A DNA stretch of 31,399 nucleotides from CAYOYH01 sp964408165 (GTDB lineage: Bacteria > Patescibacteriota > Saccharimonadia > Saccharimonadales > CAYOYH01). The position numbers and the translations under genes were made by a program. Shown piece after piece: positions 6,603 through 14,194 of the stretch. How positions within the stretch are numbered: the first letter of the stretch is position 1; each line of letters opens with the position of its first letter. Under the pieces are notes generated by a model, which did not search any database, was not told where the DNA came from, and was given only the letters and a program-made list of their open reading frames with translations. The stretch spans positions 1 to 31,399 of the forward strand of contig CAYOYH010000003.1 in assembly GCA_964408165.1 (NCBI GenBank). Direction: 5' to 3'.

Positions 6603-7958
6603 ATGAAAAGCAAAGATAGCAAAGTTAGCTTAGAAACACTGGTGAGTCTGGCGAAAAGGCGGGGTTTTGTATTTCCGTCGTCTGAAATTTACGGGGGAAT
6701 TTCTGGATTTTACGATTACGGCCCCTACGGCGCGCAGATGGCGCGCAACCTCAAAGACGCCTGGTGGGATGCCTTTGTGCGCAGTGTACCGAACATTCAC
6801 GGCTTAGATTCAGCAATTATTCAAAACACCAAACTCTGGGAAGCTAGCGGCCATGTCAGTGGCTTCAACGATCCGATGGTCGAGTGCAATGAATGCCATT
6901 CCAGGCACCGCGTTGACCATCTGGTCGGCGAAGAAATGGATAGCCTAGTCGACTATGTACCGTTGTTGAAAAATGTGAAATGTAGTGTTTGTGCTAAGAC
7001 GGGCCAGTACGGCGAGGTCAAGACCTTCAATATGATGTTCAAAACTTCTGTGGGCGCGACGGAAGGTAGCGAGTCGGCAGCTTACCTGCGCCCAGAGACT
7101 GCTGGTGGAATTTTCACCAATTTTAATCAAGTGCTAGAAACCACTCGCGCCAAACTGCCGTTTGGGATTGCCCAGATTGGCAAAGCTTTCAGGAATGAAA
7201 TTAGCCCGCGGGAATTTCTGTTCCGAGTGCGGGAGTTTGAGCAGATGGAACTAGAGTATTTTGTGAATCCTGACGACGCCGATGGAGAGCTGGAAAACTG
7301 GAAACAAATTGCTTGGGATTGGCTCAAAGAAATTGGCTTAAACGAGGATAATTTGCAATGGCATCAACACGGCGATGCCGAGAGAGCGCACTACGCCGCC
7401 GACAGCTGGGATATCAATTACGCCTATCCGTTTGGCTCCAGAGAGCTGTGGGGCATTGCCAACAGGACTGATTACGATTTGAAAGCTCACAGCCAAGCTA
7501 GCAGTAAAGACTTGACTTATTTTGACACCGTAAAGAACGAACACATCACGCCCTACATTATCGAGCCGTCGATTGGCGTGGAACGACTTTTCTTGGCGGC
7601 GCTACATTCGGCTTACACCGAGGAAGAAGTGAAGGGCGAAAAGCGCGTGGTTTTGAAGCTAGCCAAGGGTATTTCGCCGGTAGATGTAGCTATTTTGCCA
7701 CTGAGCAAGAACCCGGAGTTACAAAAGATAGCCCATGAAATCTACGCCAAATTGGTTGGTGACACCGGGCTGACCGTCGAATATGACGAGACCCAGAGCA
7801 TCGGCAAACGCTACCGCCGTCAGGACGAAATTGGCACACCCAAATGCATCACTGTGGATTTCGAAACCCTCAATGACAAGGCCGTAACCATTCGCGATCG
7901 CGACACTATGGAGCAAGAACGGGTGGGGATTGAAGAAATTACCGAGAACCTAAACTAA
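6603..7958 (+). CDS. glyS: Glycyl-tRNA synthetase (alpha-2 type)
   Basis: A class II synthetase that charges tRNA-Gly in the cytoplasm. The N-terminal segment FPSSEIYGGISGFYDYGPYG is characteristic of the homodimeric type. A zinc-binding pair CNECH/CSVC lies at about residues 97-127, motif 2 reads FRNEISPREFLFRVREF near 198-214, and motif 3 contains PSIGVERLFLAAL. The anticodon-binding domain starts at about residue 360 (VDVAILPLSKN). The 451-residue length is normal for bacterial members. The ATG has AGAGG 3 nt upstream, and that site sits in a predicted stem. It follows recO but has its own leader. Confidence 0.95.
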   Translation: MKSKDSKVSLETLVSLAKRRGFVFPSSEIYGGISGFYDYGPYGAQMARNLKDAWWDAFVRSVPNIHGLDSAIIQNTKLWEASGHVSGFNDPMVECNECHSRHRVDHLVGEEMDSLVDYVPLLKNVKCSVCAKTGQYGEVKTFNMMFKTSVGATEGSESAAYLRPETAGGIFTNFNQVLETTRAKLPFGIAQIGKAFRNEISPREFLFRVREFEQMELEYFVNPDDADGELENWKQIAWDWLKEIGLNEDNLQWHQHGDAERAHYAADSWDINYAYPFGSRELWGIANRTDYDLKAHSQASSKDLTYFDTVKNEHITPYIIEPSIGVERLFLAALHSAYTEEEVKGEKRVVLKLAKGISPVDVAILPLSKNPELQKIAHEIYAKLVGDTGLTVEYDETQSIGKRYRRQDEIGTPKCITVDFETLNDKAVTIRDRDTMEQERVGIEEITENLN

Positions 7959-7985
7959 AACGCCGCCTCCAGTCATTCAAGCTTG

Positions 7986-7994
7986 TGGTATAAT
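7986..7994 (+). promoter_or_regulatory. Extended -10 promoter for the 8026 gene
   Basis: TGG-TATAAT is an extended -10 element with a perfect TATAAT hexamer. Transcription would start near 8001, giving a leader of about 25 nt that contains the AGAGGGG ribosome-binding site at 8016-8022. Confidence 0.6.
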
Positions 7995-8025
7995 TTTGCT
8001 CAAGCAGTAATCACTAGAGGGGAAA

Positions 8026-8493
8026 ATGAATACAGCGATGCTTGATGGAGCAGAGAAAAAGCTACAACGATGGTATAAGGGCGCACCGAACTTGTCCAAA
8101 AAGTTTAGAGTCTGGATTGCGAAGTACGCTTGGTTATTTGTGCTACTAGGGGCGCTGGTAACAGTTTTTGCAGGCAAATATTTATTGGCAGCCATGGGAA
8201 TTATTGCTGCACCTGTCGGTGCACCCGAGATGCCAGATTATGGATTCTTTGGCTGGATTGCACTGGCGATGATGACGATGTATCTGATTTTCTCAATCAT
8301 AGCAGTGCCGCCTCTAAAGGCGCAGAAGGAAGAGGGCTGGAGGATACTATTTTACCTGCAGTTTCTCTCCCTGGCGTTTGCTTTGACGATATGGCTGGCG
8401 CAACCAGAGCGGGTTGTTGATTTACTGGTGGGCATTTTGTCTGTAGCTATCGGCCTATATCTACTCTTTCAGATCAAAAATTATTTCCAGTAA
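8026..8493 (+). CDS. Four-TM membrane protein of unknown function
   Basis: A 155-residue protein whose family I do not recognise. After a charged amphipathic N-terminus of about 40 residues there are four hydrophobic segments, at roughly residues 42-68, 76-98, 106-125 and 128-150, with short loops and no conserved catalytic residues that I can see. The start is well supported by AGAGGGG 4 nt upstream and an extended -10 promoter. It is monocistronic: glyS ends 67 nt before it, and about 500 nt of palindromes separate it from yvcK. Confidence 0.72.
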   Translation: MNTAMLDGAEKKLQRWYKGAPNLSKKFRVWIAKYAWLFVLLGALVTVFAGKYLLAAMGIIAAPVGAPEMPDYGFFGWIALAMMTMYLIFSIIAVPPLKAQKEEGWRILFYLQFLSLAFALTIWLAQPERVVDLLVGILSVAIGLYLLFQIKNYFQ

Positions 8494-9000
8494 ATTAAGC
8501 TTAGCGCCTCATGAGCTCAAGAGAGATGGCTCCGGTTTTAGCGTTGCAACTTGCTGATGATTAGCACTGTCCGCCTCGAGGCGGACAGATTTCGTGCGCA
8601 GCTTGAGGGAGGACGCGAGTTAAGAATCCGCCAGCTGGCGGGCCGAGTGTTAACTCGGGGAGATTCATTTCGTCCAAGCTGAGGCGGCAGTGTTGAGGCC
8701 GCTACTCAAAGCCAACTCGGCTGTATTCCACAGCTCAACGCGTTGAGCTGTGGGAAAATTCTCCAGAGACCCTGAATCAATCCGTTTGAAAAATCACTCG
8801 GTAAAGTCGAGCTTACAAGGATAATTTTGTGAGTGAGATGGGGGAAGCGAAAATGAAACGCGAAACGCGGGAGTTGGATTATTTGGAAAAGAAATGAAGC
8901 CGAAGGTGGAAGCATCAAAGCTGTAGAGGTATAATCTCCAGGAGCATCAGGCGCTGCCAATTTGGCGCAGAGCAGATAAAAACGAGAGGCAGTCAGTTGT
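8494..9000. repeat. Palindrome cluster between 8493 and yvcK
   Basis: No gene is visible. Three perfect loop-less palindromes occur: 22 bp at 8567-8588 (half-site CTGTCCGCCTC), 14 bp at 8628-8641 (CCGCCAGCTGGCGG) and 26 bp at 8728-8753 (half-site CCACAGCTCAACG). The second is enclosed by CGAGTTAA (8616-8623) and TTAACTCG (8650-8657). GCGGC/GCCGC and AGCC/GGCT stems fill the space between. After about 8770 no structure is evident until a TATAAT at 8930-8935, probably the yvcK -10 box. Confidence 0.8.
8930..8935 (+). promoter_or_regulatory. Probable yvcK -10 box
   Basis: A perfect TATAAT lies 65 nt upstream of the yvcK ATG, with no clear -35 match. A GAGAGG sequence lies about 11 nt before the ATG. 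Confidence 0.4.
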
Positions 9001-9999
9001 ATGTATGAACCGAAAGTAGTGATGATTGGTGGCGGGACAGGCAGCTTTACGCTACTTAGCGTACTTAAAGATTATGTTCAGGACATCACGGCGCTAGTAA
9101 ACATGGCCGATGATGGTGGATCGACAGGAGTACTGCGTGACGAACTAGGGGTGCTGCCACCGGGCGATGTTCGACAATGCTTAGTAGCGTTGTCACGTTC
9201 CAGCGATCAGATGCGTGAGCTGTTTAATTATCGGTTTCCCGAAGGTACTTTCGAAGGACATTCGTTTGGCAACCTTCTTTTGACGGCGGTAGAGAAGATG
9301 ACCGACAACTTTTCCGAAGCCGTTGAGTTTGCCAGCGAGGTTTTAAATATCCAAGGCAGAGTGCTGCCGATAACCCTAGACAGCGTCAAGCTGGAAATAA
9401 AATTCTCCGATGGCTCGGTAGAGAAGGGTGAGTTTAACATAGGACACATGGATTTTAAGGGTAAGTTGCGACCGCAGATAAGCCTTGAACCTGAAGGCAA
9501 GATTAATCCCCGAGCCCAGCAAGCTCTAGCCAGCGCCGACATAATCGTGATTGCGCCGGGTAATCTCTACGGCTCAATCGGTCCGGCGCTGATAGTGAGT
9601 GGAGTCAAGGAAGCTCTGCAAAAGAGCCCAGCTAAATTAGTCTATGTCTGCAATTTAATGACTAAGCCCGGTCAAACCGACGGCTTTAGCGTTGGGGACT
9701 ATGCCGGTGAGATCGAACGCTTCATCGGTGCGCCTAGGCTGGACTACGTCCTTTTCAACAACCACCAGCCCGACCCAGCGTTGCTCAACAAATATTCCGC
9801 CGAAAAAGAATTTTTAGTCGATTGGAATGAAAAAAAGCTCAAAAATGCTCACTACCGTGCCATTGGCAGTAATTTCATATCGGACACGGTTCACCATAAA
9901 GATAGTAGTGACACATTGAAATCTGGGAACACATTCATCCGTCATGACGCTGAAGCAATATCCAAGCAACTGATGAAGATACCCCAAGTGTCAGCCTAG
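9001..9999 (+). CDS. yvcK: YvcK/CofD-like protein (gluconeogenesis factor family)
   Basis: A 332-residue Rossmann-type protein. In other bacteria YvcK binds UDP-sugars and is needed for normal cell shape and peptidoglycan precursor supply on gluconeogenic carbon. The nucleotide-binding turn MIGGGTGSFTLLSVLK opens the protein. NMADDGGSTGVLRDELGVLPPGDVR (residues 34-58) and GHSFGNLLL follow, as do the later IVIAPGNLYGSIGP and VYVCNLMTKPGQTDGF stretches, all typical of YvcK rather than true CofD. The start is the ATG at 9001. It sits just upstream of the dcw operon, which fits a cell-wall role, but 265 nt with its own promoter separate them. Confidence 0.9.
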   Translation: MYEPKVVMIGGGTGSFTLLSVLKDYVQDITALVNMADDGGSTGVLRDELGVLPPGDVRQCLVALSRSSDQMRELFNYRFPEGTFEGHSFGNLLLTAVEKMTDNFSEAVEFASEVLNIQGRVLPITLDSVKLEIKFSDGSVEKGEFNIGHMDFKGKLRPQISLEPEGKINPRAQQALASADIIVIAPGNLYGSIGPALIVSGVKEALQKSPAKLVYVCNLMTKPGQTDGFSVGDYAGEIERFIGAPRLDYVLFNNHQPDPALLNKYSAEKEFLVDWNEKKLKNAHYRAIGSNFISDTVHHKDSSDTLKSGNTFIRHDAEAISKQLMKIPQVSA

Positions 10000-10052
10000 G
10001 GCTTCATTTTAAATGCAAAAGCCTGGAACTTCTTCTCGTGCACCAAGTTCTG

Positions 10053-10077
10053 GCGTAGTGCTTCGTAGTCACTACGC
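10053..10077. other. Hairpin between yvcK and mraZ
   Basis: GCGTAGTG (10053-10060) and CACTACGC (10070-10077) form a perfect 8-bp stem with a 9-nt loop. No T-run follows, so terminator function is unproven. Confidence 0.5.
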
Positions 10078-10135
10078 TAAATAGCTGTTTCTGTGGATAA
10101 CTTCGCCGAAATTTTGGACTTTATCAATAAAGCGC

Positions 10136-10165
10136 TTGCAAGTGGGGCGTAGTGGGTAGTAGACT
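10136..10165 (+). promoter_or_regulatory. Probable mraZ operon promoter
   Basis: TTGCAA (10136-10141) and TAGACT (10160-10165) are 18 nt apart. The promoter overlaps the first two repeats of the MraZ-type operator, which fits autorepression. The leader would be about 93 nt long. Confidence 0.5.
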
Positions 10166-10188
10166 ATTGCTAGTGGGTACGAGCGGGT
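10143..10188. promoter_or_regulatory. MraZ-type operator (TGGGN repeats)
   Basis: TGGGG at 10143, TGGGT at 10153, TGGGT at 10174 and CGGGT at 10184 are spaced 10, 21 and 10 bp apart, so all lie on about the same helix face. The known enterobacterial MraZ box is a set of TGGGN words at 10-bp spacing. The site lies 77 nt before mraZ, where an autoregulatory operator is expected. Confidence 0.7.
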
Positions 10189-10264
10189 AGCTCCAAAGCC
10201 ACCCAATCTAAAACAAAAACACCACGTAAAAATTAAAATAAACCCACAGAAGGGTAAGCGAAAG

Positions 10265-10639
10265 ATGACTACGGTCGATTATTTCGATAGAAAACTTGAC
10301 GACAAGCGTCGACTGACTATACCAGTCGAGCTTCGAGCGGAGTTCTCTAGCGGTGTCGTAGTAGTGACTCGCGGTTTCGGTCAATACCTCCACTTGTACA
10401 CCAGAGAAGTATGGGAACGAGAGGTAGAACCCAAACTAAGCGGCGACGTTCTAGACGAGCGAGTAGCCGATCTCAATGTTCAGTTCAGGCGGGGCAAAAG
10501 TGAAAGCCCGATGGACACAAAACAGGGAAGAGTAACCCTAGAACAGAACCTTCTGGATTATGCCGGCATCGATCGCGACGTGGAAGCGGTGCGTGTTGGG
10601 CAGTATTGGCGCCTAAGTGCCAAATCAAACGAAACCTAG
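10265..10639 (+). CDS. mraZ: Transcriptional regulator MraZ
   Basis: A 124-residue protein with two AbrB-like swapped-hairpin repeats that assembles into rings and represses the division/cell-wall operon. Repeat 1 contains KLDDKRRLTIPVELR (residues 10-24) and repeat 2 DTKQGRVTLEQNLLDYAGI (84-102), matching the family's D-x-K-G-R motif, although the first repeat has KRR in place of KGR. The ATG at 10265 has GAAGGG about 10 nt upstream. It is first in the dcw operon and is preceded by TGGGN repeats that fit its own operator. Confidence 0.94.
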   Translation: MTTVDYFDRKLDDKRRLTIPVELRAEFSSGVVVVTRGFGQYLHLYTREVWEREVEPKLSGDVLDERVADLNVQFRRGKSESPMDTKQGRVTLEQNLLDYAGIDRDVEAVRVGQYWRLSAKSNET

Positions 10640-10686
10640 AAGAAAACAGATTTTTTAGTACCTTTACAACTCAAAAAAAGCATTCC

Positions 10687-10919
10687 GAGGTCAACTATCT
10701 GACAGTCAACGGTGGAACAAAAGGGTACCGCTTTAAAAAAACCCTCGCACATTATTTGGTAACAAACACCTCCCAAAACTCCACCTCACACATTTTAAGT
10801 CTCTCAAAGCTATGGATTTTAGGAGAATTTTTGAAATTCTCTCACCACAACAACTCCATTAGCAATCAAAAACAAAAAATTTTCAAAAACAAAGAGTTGA
10901 CTGTTAGTTAGGTGACCTC
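10687..10919 (+). promoter_or_regulatory. Inverted repeat enclosing the mraZ-rsmH spacer and the rsmH start
   Basis: Positions 10687-10710 pair with 10896-10919: 21 Watson-Crick pairs, one G-U and two mismatches over 24 positions. The 3' arm contains the rsmH GTG (10912-10914). The 185-nt interior holds a perfect 8-bp stem at 10823-10841 (GAGAATTT/AAATTCTC) whose 5' strand overlaps an AGGAG. This may be an RNA switch or a MITE-like insertion. Confidence 0.6.
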
Positions 10920-11805
10920 GCAAAAACAAAAACACCATTATAGTCACGTCCCAGTTTTACTTAAGGAGGCTTTAGAACTGCTCCAGCCCCAAGCGGGCGA
11001 GAGCTATCTAGATTTAACCGCCGGTTACGGCGGTCATGCCACAAAAGTACTGGAAGTGACCAAAAATGTATCAGGGGCGATACTAGTTGATCGAGACCAA
11101 AATGCCATCGATTCTTTGGTGTCTTTGAAGGAAGCTGGAGCCAGACTAATCCACAGTGATTTCGTCAGGGCTGCCACGAACCTTCAGAGCCAAAAACAAT
11201 CTTTTGACATGATACTTCTCGATCTAGGGGTGTCGTCACCGCAACTTGACAACGCAGCTCGGGGATTTAGTTTCCGAAAAGAAGCTACGCTCGATATGAG
11301 AATGGACGAGAGCCAGAACTTAACGGCCCGTACCATTGTCAACGAGTATTCACACGGGAACTTAACTAGTCTGCTCCGTAAATACGGAGAAGTGAAGCGC
11401 CCCGGCCTAGTAGCTAGAGCTATAGTGGACGCTCGTCCACTCGGCACTACCACTCAGCTGGCCGATGTCATAAAAAACACCTTACCGTCGAAGGGTAAAA
11501 TCCACCCAGCGACGCGCACCTTTCAAGCACTGCGAATCGCAGTCAACCAAGAGTTAGATCAAGTCGCATCGGTGTTACCGATATTGCCTAATCTACTCCA
11601 GGACGACGGCAGAGTAGCGATTACAAGTTTTCATTCTCTGGAAGACCGACTGGTAAAGAGGTTTCTCAAAGAAGAGGAGGAAAACGGATATGAAGCTAGG
11701 CTTCGGATCCTCACTCGAAGGCCAATCAGCGGTTCCCTAAACGATGTTCACAACCCGCGAGCCCGCAGCGCAAAACTGCGAGCCGCCGTAAAAATAAACA
11801 TATAA
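10912..11805 (+). CDS. rsmH: 16S rRNA (cytosine-1402 N4)-methyltransferase RsmH
   Basis: Methylates N4 of C1402 in the 16S rRNA P-site using SAM. The protein has 297 residues. It shows the family opening HVPVLLKEALELL (residues 12-24), the SAM-binding motif YLDLTAGYGGHATKVLE (32-48), ILLDLGVSSPQLD near 102-114, the helical insertion, and the C-terminal signature AITSFHSLEDRLVKRFL. The GTG at 10912 is the only start that keeps the conserved N-terminus, because an in-frame TAG lies just upstream. It has no Shine-Dalgarno sequence and lies in one arm of a 24-bp inverted repeat. Second gene of the dcw operon, as usual. Confidence 0.95.
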   Translation: MTSQKQKHHYSHVPVLLKEALELLQPQAGESYLDLTAGYGGHATKVLEVTKNVSGAILVDRDQNAIDSLVSLKEAGARLIHSDFVRAATNLQSQKQSFDMILLDLGVSSPQLDNAARGFSFRKEATLDMRMDESQNLTARTIVNEYSHGNLTSLLRKYGEVKRPGLVARAIVDARPLGTTTQLADVIKNTLPSKGKIHPATRTFQALRIAVNQELDQVASVLPILPNLLQDDGRVAITSFHSLEDRLVKRFLKEEEENGYEARLRILTRRPISGSLNDVHNPRARSAKLRAAVKINI

Positions 11806-11823
11806 AAAAAGAGAAAGGAGTAT

Positions 11824-11895
11824 ATGAACTCTAGACAAATCAAAGTAGAGCTTAAAAGCTCCAGAGCGTTCCGAGTTCCAGTACACAGGAAATAA
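11824..11895 (+). CDS. Possible 23-residue basic peptide
   Basis: A short reading frame (MNSRQIKVELKSSRAFRVPV followed by HRK) begins 18 nt after rsmH. It is preceded by AAAGGAG, the best ribosome-binding word in this spacer, though only 3 nt before the ATG. The product would be basic, with no membrane segment. It ends 19 nt before a very stable hairpin. It may be a real small protein or a leader peptide; no homologue is recognised. Confidence 0.3.
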   Translation: MNSRQIKVELKSSRAFRVPVHRK

Positions 11896-11914
11896 CCTGT
11901 TGCAAACGAGCGCT

Positions 11915-11954
11915 CGAGGTGGGCGCCTGGTAATTCAGGCGCCTCTACACCTCG
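11915..11954 (+). other. Strong hairpin between rsmH and ftsL
   Basis: CGAGGTG+GGCGCCTG (11915-11929) pairs with CAGGCGCC (11936-11943) and, after four unpaired bases, CACCTCG (11948-11954): 15 base pairs with a 6-nt loop. A weaker TTGCA/TGCAA stem follows near 11977-12006. No T-run follows, so it is more likely a processing or attenuation structure than a terminator. Confidence 0.7.
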
Positions 11955-12043
11955 CAAGCCATAAGTTTCGCACTTGCAATTTTGGAAACCCCAGAAGCCA
12001 AATGCAAAACTCGTGAGAAAAACAAAAAGGAAATTAACATTTT

Positions 12044-12385
12044 ATGTCATATCACATTGCCTCGATTTCGCAGAAACAAGCTCTGCGCAAGAATCGTAAC
12101 TACGCCAGAAGCACTACTAAGGTAGCAGCGCTTGGACCATTGTCCAATGTATTGTTCGTAGCCCTGCTGATAAGTGTTCTGGGACTGATTTATCTGACTC
12201 AAATCACCAAGACTAGTAGCTACGGCTTCGAGGTGAATGAGCTAAAAGTAGCGCGTCAAGATTTGGCCAGAGAGAACCGGTCCCTACAAGTGGAAAGCGC
12301 TAGGCTTCAAGCTCTGCAGACAATTAAAACTAGCAGTGTTGCCAAGGGTCTTTTGCCCATCGACAATGCTGATCACGCGCAGTAG
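12044..12385 (+). CDS. ftsL: FtsL-like cell division protein
   Basis: A 113-residue bitopic protein with a basic cytoplasmic N-terminus, one transmembrane helix (about residues 33-52) and an external helix with heptad-like spacing (FEVNELKVARQDLARENRSL) suited to a coiled coil. Size, topology and position between rsmH and ftsI identify it as FtsL, which recruits and activates the FtsW-FtsI septal synthase; the sequence alone is too divergent to prove this. The ATG at 12044 is about 14 nt from AAGGA. The preceding 238-nt spacer carries a small reading frame and a strong hairpin. Confidence 0.75.
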   Translation: MSYHIASISQKQALRKNRNYARSTTKVAALGPLSNVLFVALLISVLGLIYLTQITKTSSYGFEVNELKVARQDLARENRSLQVESARLQALQTIKTSSVAKGLLPIDNADHAQ

Positions 12386-12418
12386 TTCGTGGTAATTTAA
12401 AACAAAAAAGCAGGTTCA

Positions 12419-14188
12419 ATGACGAGCACCATTGATAGCAACAGGCGAAGGTTTATCTACTTGATTCTCATCGTTTTCGGTATGATTTTTATTAGTCGGC
12501 TCTTCTTCATTCAAATAGTCAACGGCGAGCACTATAGAATGTTGGCTAGATCAGAGCAGTTGCGTAAATTTGAAATCCCCGCCAATCGCGGGTCTATTTT
12601 TATGCGCGATGGAGATCGAATAGTTCCTTTAGTTTTGAATCAAGATTATAAAATTGTTTTCGCCGACCCCAGGTTTGTCGACGATGTTTATCGCACAGCT
12701 GCTGTGCTTGGTGAAGTGCTTGGCGGTGAGGCATCTGAGTACAAAGAACTTATTTCGCTCGAAAACAGGGTCTACGTTGTGTTGAAAAATAGAGTTGCTC
12801 CTGATGTGGCGCAGGAGCTTGATTCCAGAGAGCTACCAGGCATCGGCTTGCAGAGCTTCCCGAGGCGAGTGTATCCAGAAGGTTCACTAGCTTCACAGTT
12901 GCTTGGGTTTGTGAACAATGACGGCGTTGGTCAATACGGAGTGGAGAGCTATTTTAACGAATTGCTGTCTGGGAAGCCGGGCTTACTTCGAACCGTAACA
13001 GATGTCAGAGGCATACCTCTTTCTATTGCCGATGACGCCGAAGGCATAGATATTCCAGCACAAAATGGCGCAGATATAGTACTGACTATCGATAGGGGCG
13101 TGCAGCGTGCCGCCGAGGAGGCGGTTAGAAAAGGCGTTAAACGCACCAATGGCGTGTCCGGAAGTGCGATAGTTATCGATCCCAGATCTGGAGCTATTTT
13201 GGCCATGGCCAACTATCCGACGTACGATCCGAATGAATTCTATAAGGTCGAGGATCCCAGAGTGTTTAGCAACCCGGTTGTTAGTTATGCCTATGAGCCA
13301 GGATCGGTTATAAAAGCATTCACTATGTCTGCCGGTCTTCAGAGTGGCGCGGTAAATGTTGATAGTCAATTTTATGATCCGGGCTCTGTAGAGATAGGTG
13401 GCTGGGTAATAAACAATGCCCATGAAAGATCTTGGGGGCAACAAGACATGACTGGCATTATCGTAAAATCGATTAATACTGGAATCATTGATGTACTTAA
13501 ACGAATGGGTGGCGGTGAAATTAACACCAAGGCGAGAATGGGGCTGTATGATTTCTTCACCAACAACTATCGTTTTGGCACCGTGCTGGGGATTGCCCAG
13601 CCCAATGAAAACGCTGGAATTGTTATTGGGCCTCAAGAGGTGCAGGGGAACAATGTTAGATATTCAAACATGGCTTTCGGGCAGGGCTTCACGGCTACGA
13701 TGCTGCAGGTATCGGCTTCGTTTGTGGCACTGGTTAATGGTGGCGATTTCTTTCAGCCGCAGCTTGTTCATTCAAAAATCGACGGATTTACTGGGGAGGA
13801 GACAGTAATTAAGCCAGAAATTATCAGCAACAATGCCGTTACTGATGTGGTGTCGAAAGACTTGAGACAGATGCTTGTGGAAGTAGTAACCGGTGGTGGT
13901 GGTGGCTACCATGCCGAGCGACCAGGGTTTAGCGTTGGCGGTAAAACCGGCACTACTCAGATGCTGGAGCCAGACGGAACGTACAGCCTTACTAGGCACA
14001 TCGGATCCTTTGTTGGATTTGTTTCTGGCAGATCGGTTAATGAAACACCCGATTACGTGGTGATGGTTAAAATCGTTGAACCGAAAGTTCGTTACGCTGG
14101 CGCCGAGGCAGCCACACCAGTGTTTAGCGAGATAATTGATTTTCTGATTGACCATTATCAAATTACGCCTATAAGTAGGGTAGAATAG
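12419..14188 (+). CDS. ftsI: Septal peptidoglycan transpeptidase FtsI (PBP3)
   Basis: A class B penicillin-binding protein of 589 residues that cross-links septal peptidoglycan outside the membrane. One N-terminal helix (residues 12-33) anchors it. The dimerisation domain carries ANRGSIFMRDG (55-65). The transpeptidase domain has all three active-site motifs: SVIK with nucleophile Ser296, SIN at 351-353 and KTGT at 510-513. No PASTA repeats follow. The ATG has GCAGG 5 nt upstream. It lies 33 nt after ftsL and 6 nt before mraY, so the genes are co-transcribed. murE and murF, often next to it, are missing here. Confidence 0.96.
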   Translation: MTSTIDSNRRRFIYLILIVFGMIFISRLFFIQIVNGEHYRMLARSEQLRKFEIPANRGSIFMRDGDRIVPLVLNQDYKIVFADPRFVDDVYRTAAVLGEVLGGEASEYKELISLENRVYVVLKNRVAPDVAQELDSRELPGIGLQSFPRRVYPEGSLASQLLGFVNNDGVGQYGVESYFNELLSGKPGLLRTVTDVRGIPLSIADDAEGIDIPAQNGADIVLTIDRGVQRAAEEAVRKGVKRTNGVSGSAIVIDPRSGAILAMANYPTYDPNEFYKVEDPRVFSNPVVSYAYEPGSVIKAFTMSAGLQSGAVNVDSQFYDPGSVEIGGWVINNAHERSWGQQDMTGIIVKSINTGIIDVLKRMGGGEINTKARMGLYDFFTNNYRFGTVLGIAQPNENAGIVIGPQEVQGNNVRYSNMAFGQGFTATMLQVSASFVALVNGGDFFQPQLVHSKIDGFTGEETVIKPEIISNNAVTDVVSKDLRQMLVEVVTGGGGGYHAERPGFSVGGKTGTTQMLEPDGTYSLTRHIGSFVGFVSGRSVNETPDYVVMVKIVEPKVRYAGAEAATPVFSEIIDFLIDHYQITPISRVE

Positions 14189-14194
14189 AGCACT

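Noticed and set aside
10606..10911. A 101-codon plus-strand frame spanning the mraZ end and the mraZ-rsmH spacer, ending right at the rsmH GTG
   Set aside because: It begins at a TTG inside mraZ without a ribosome-binding site, has no recognisable composition or motif, and the region is better explained by the 24-bp inverted repeat and inner hairpin.
12983..13636. A 217-codon minus-strand frame inside ftsI
   Set aside because: It lies wholly within the coding sequence of an unmistakable ftsI and has no start signal or family motif.
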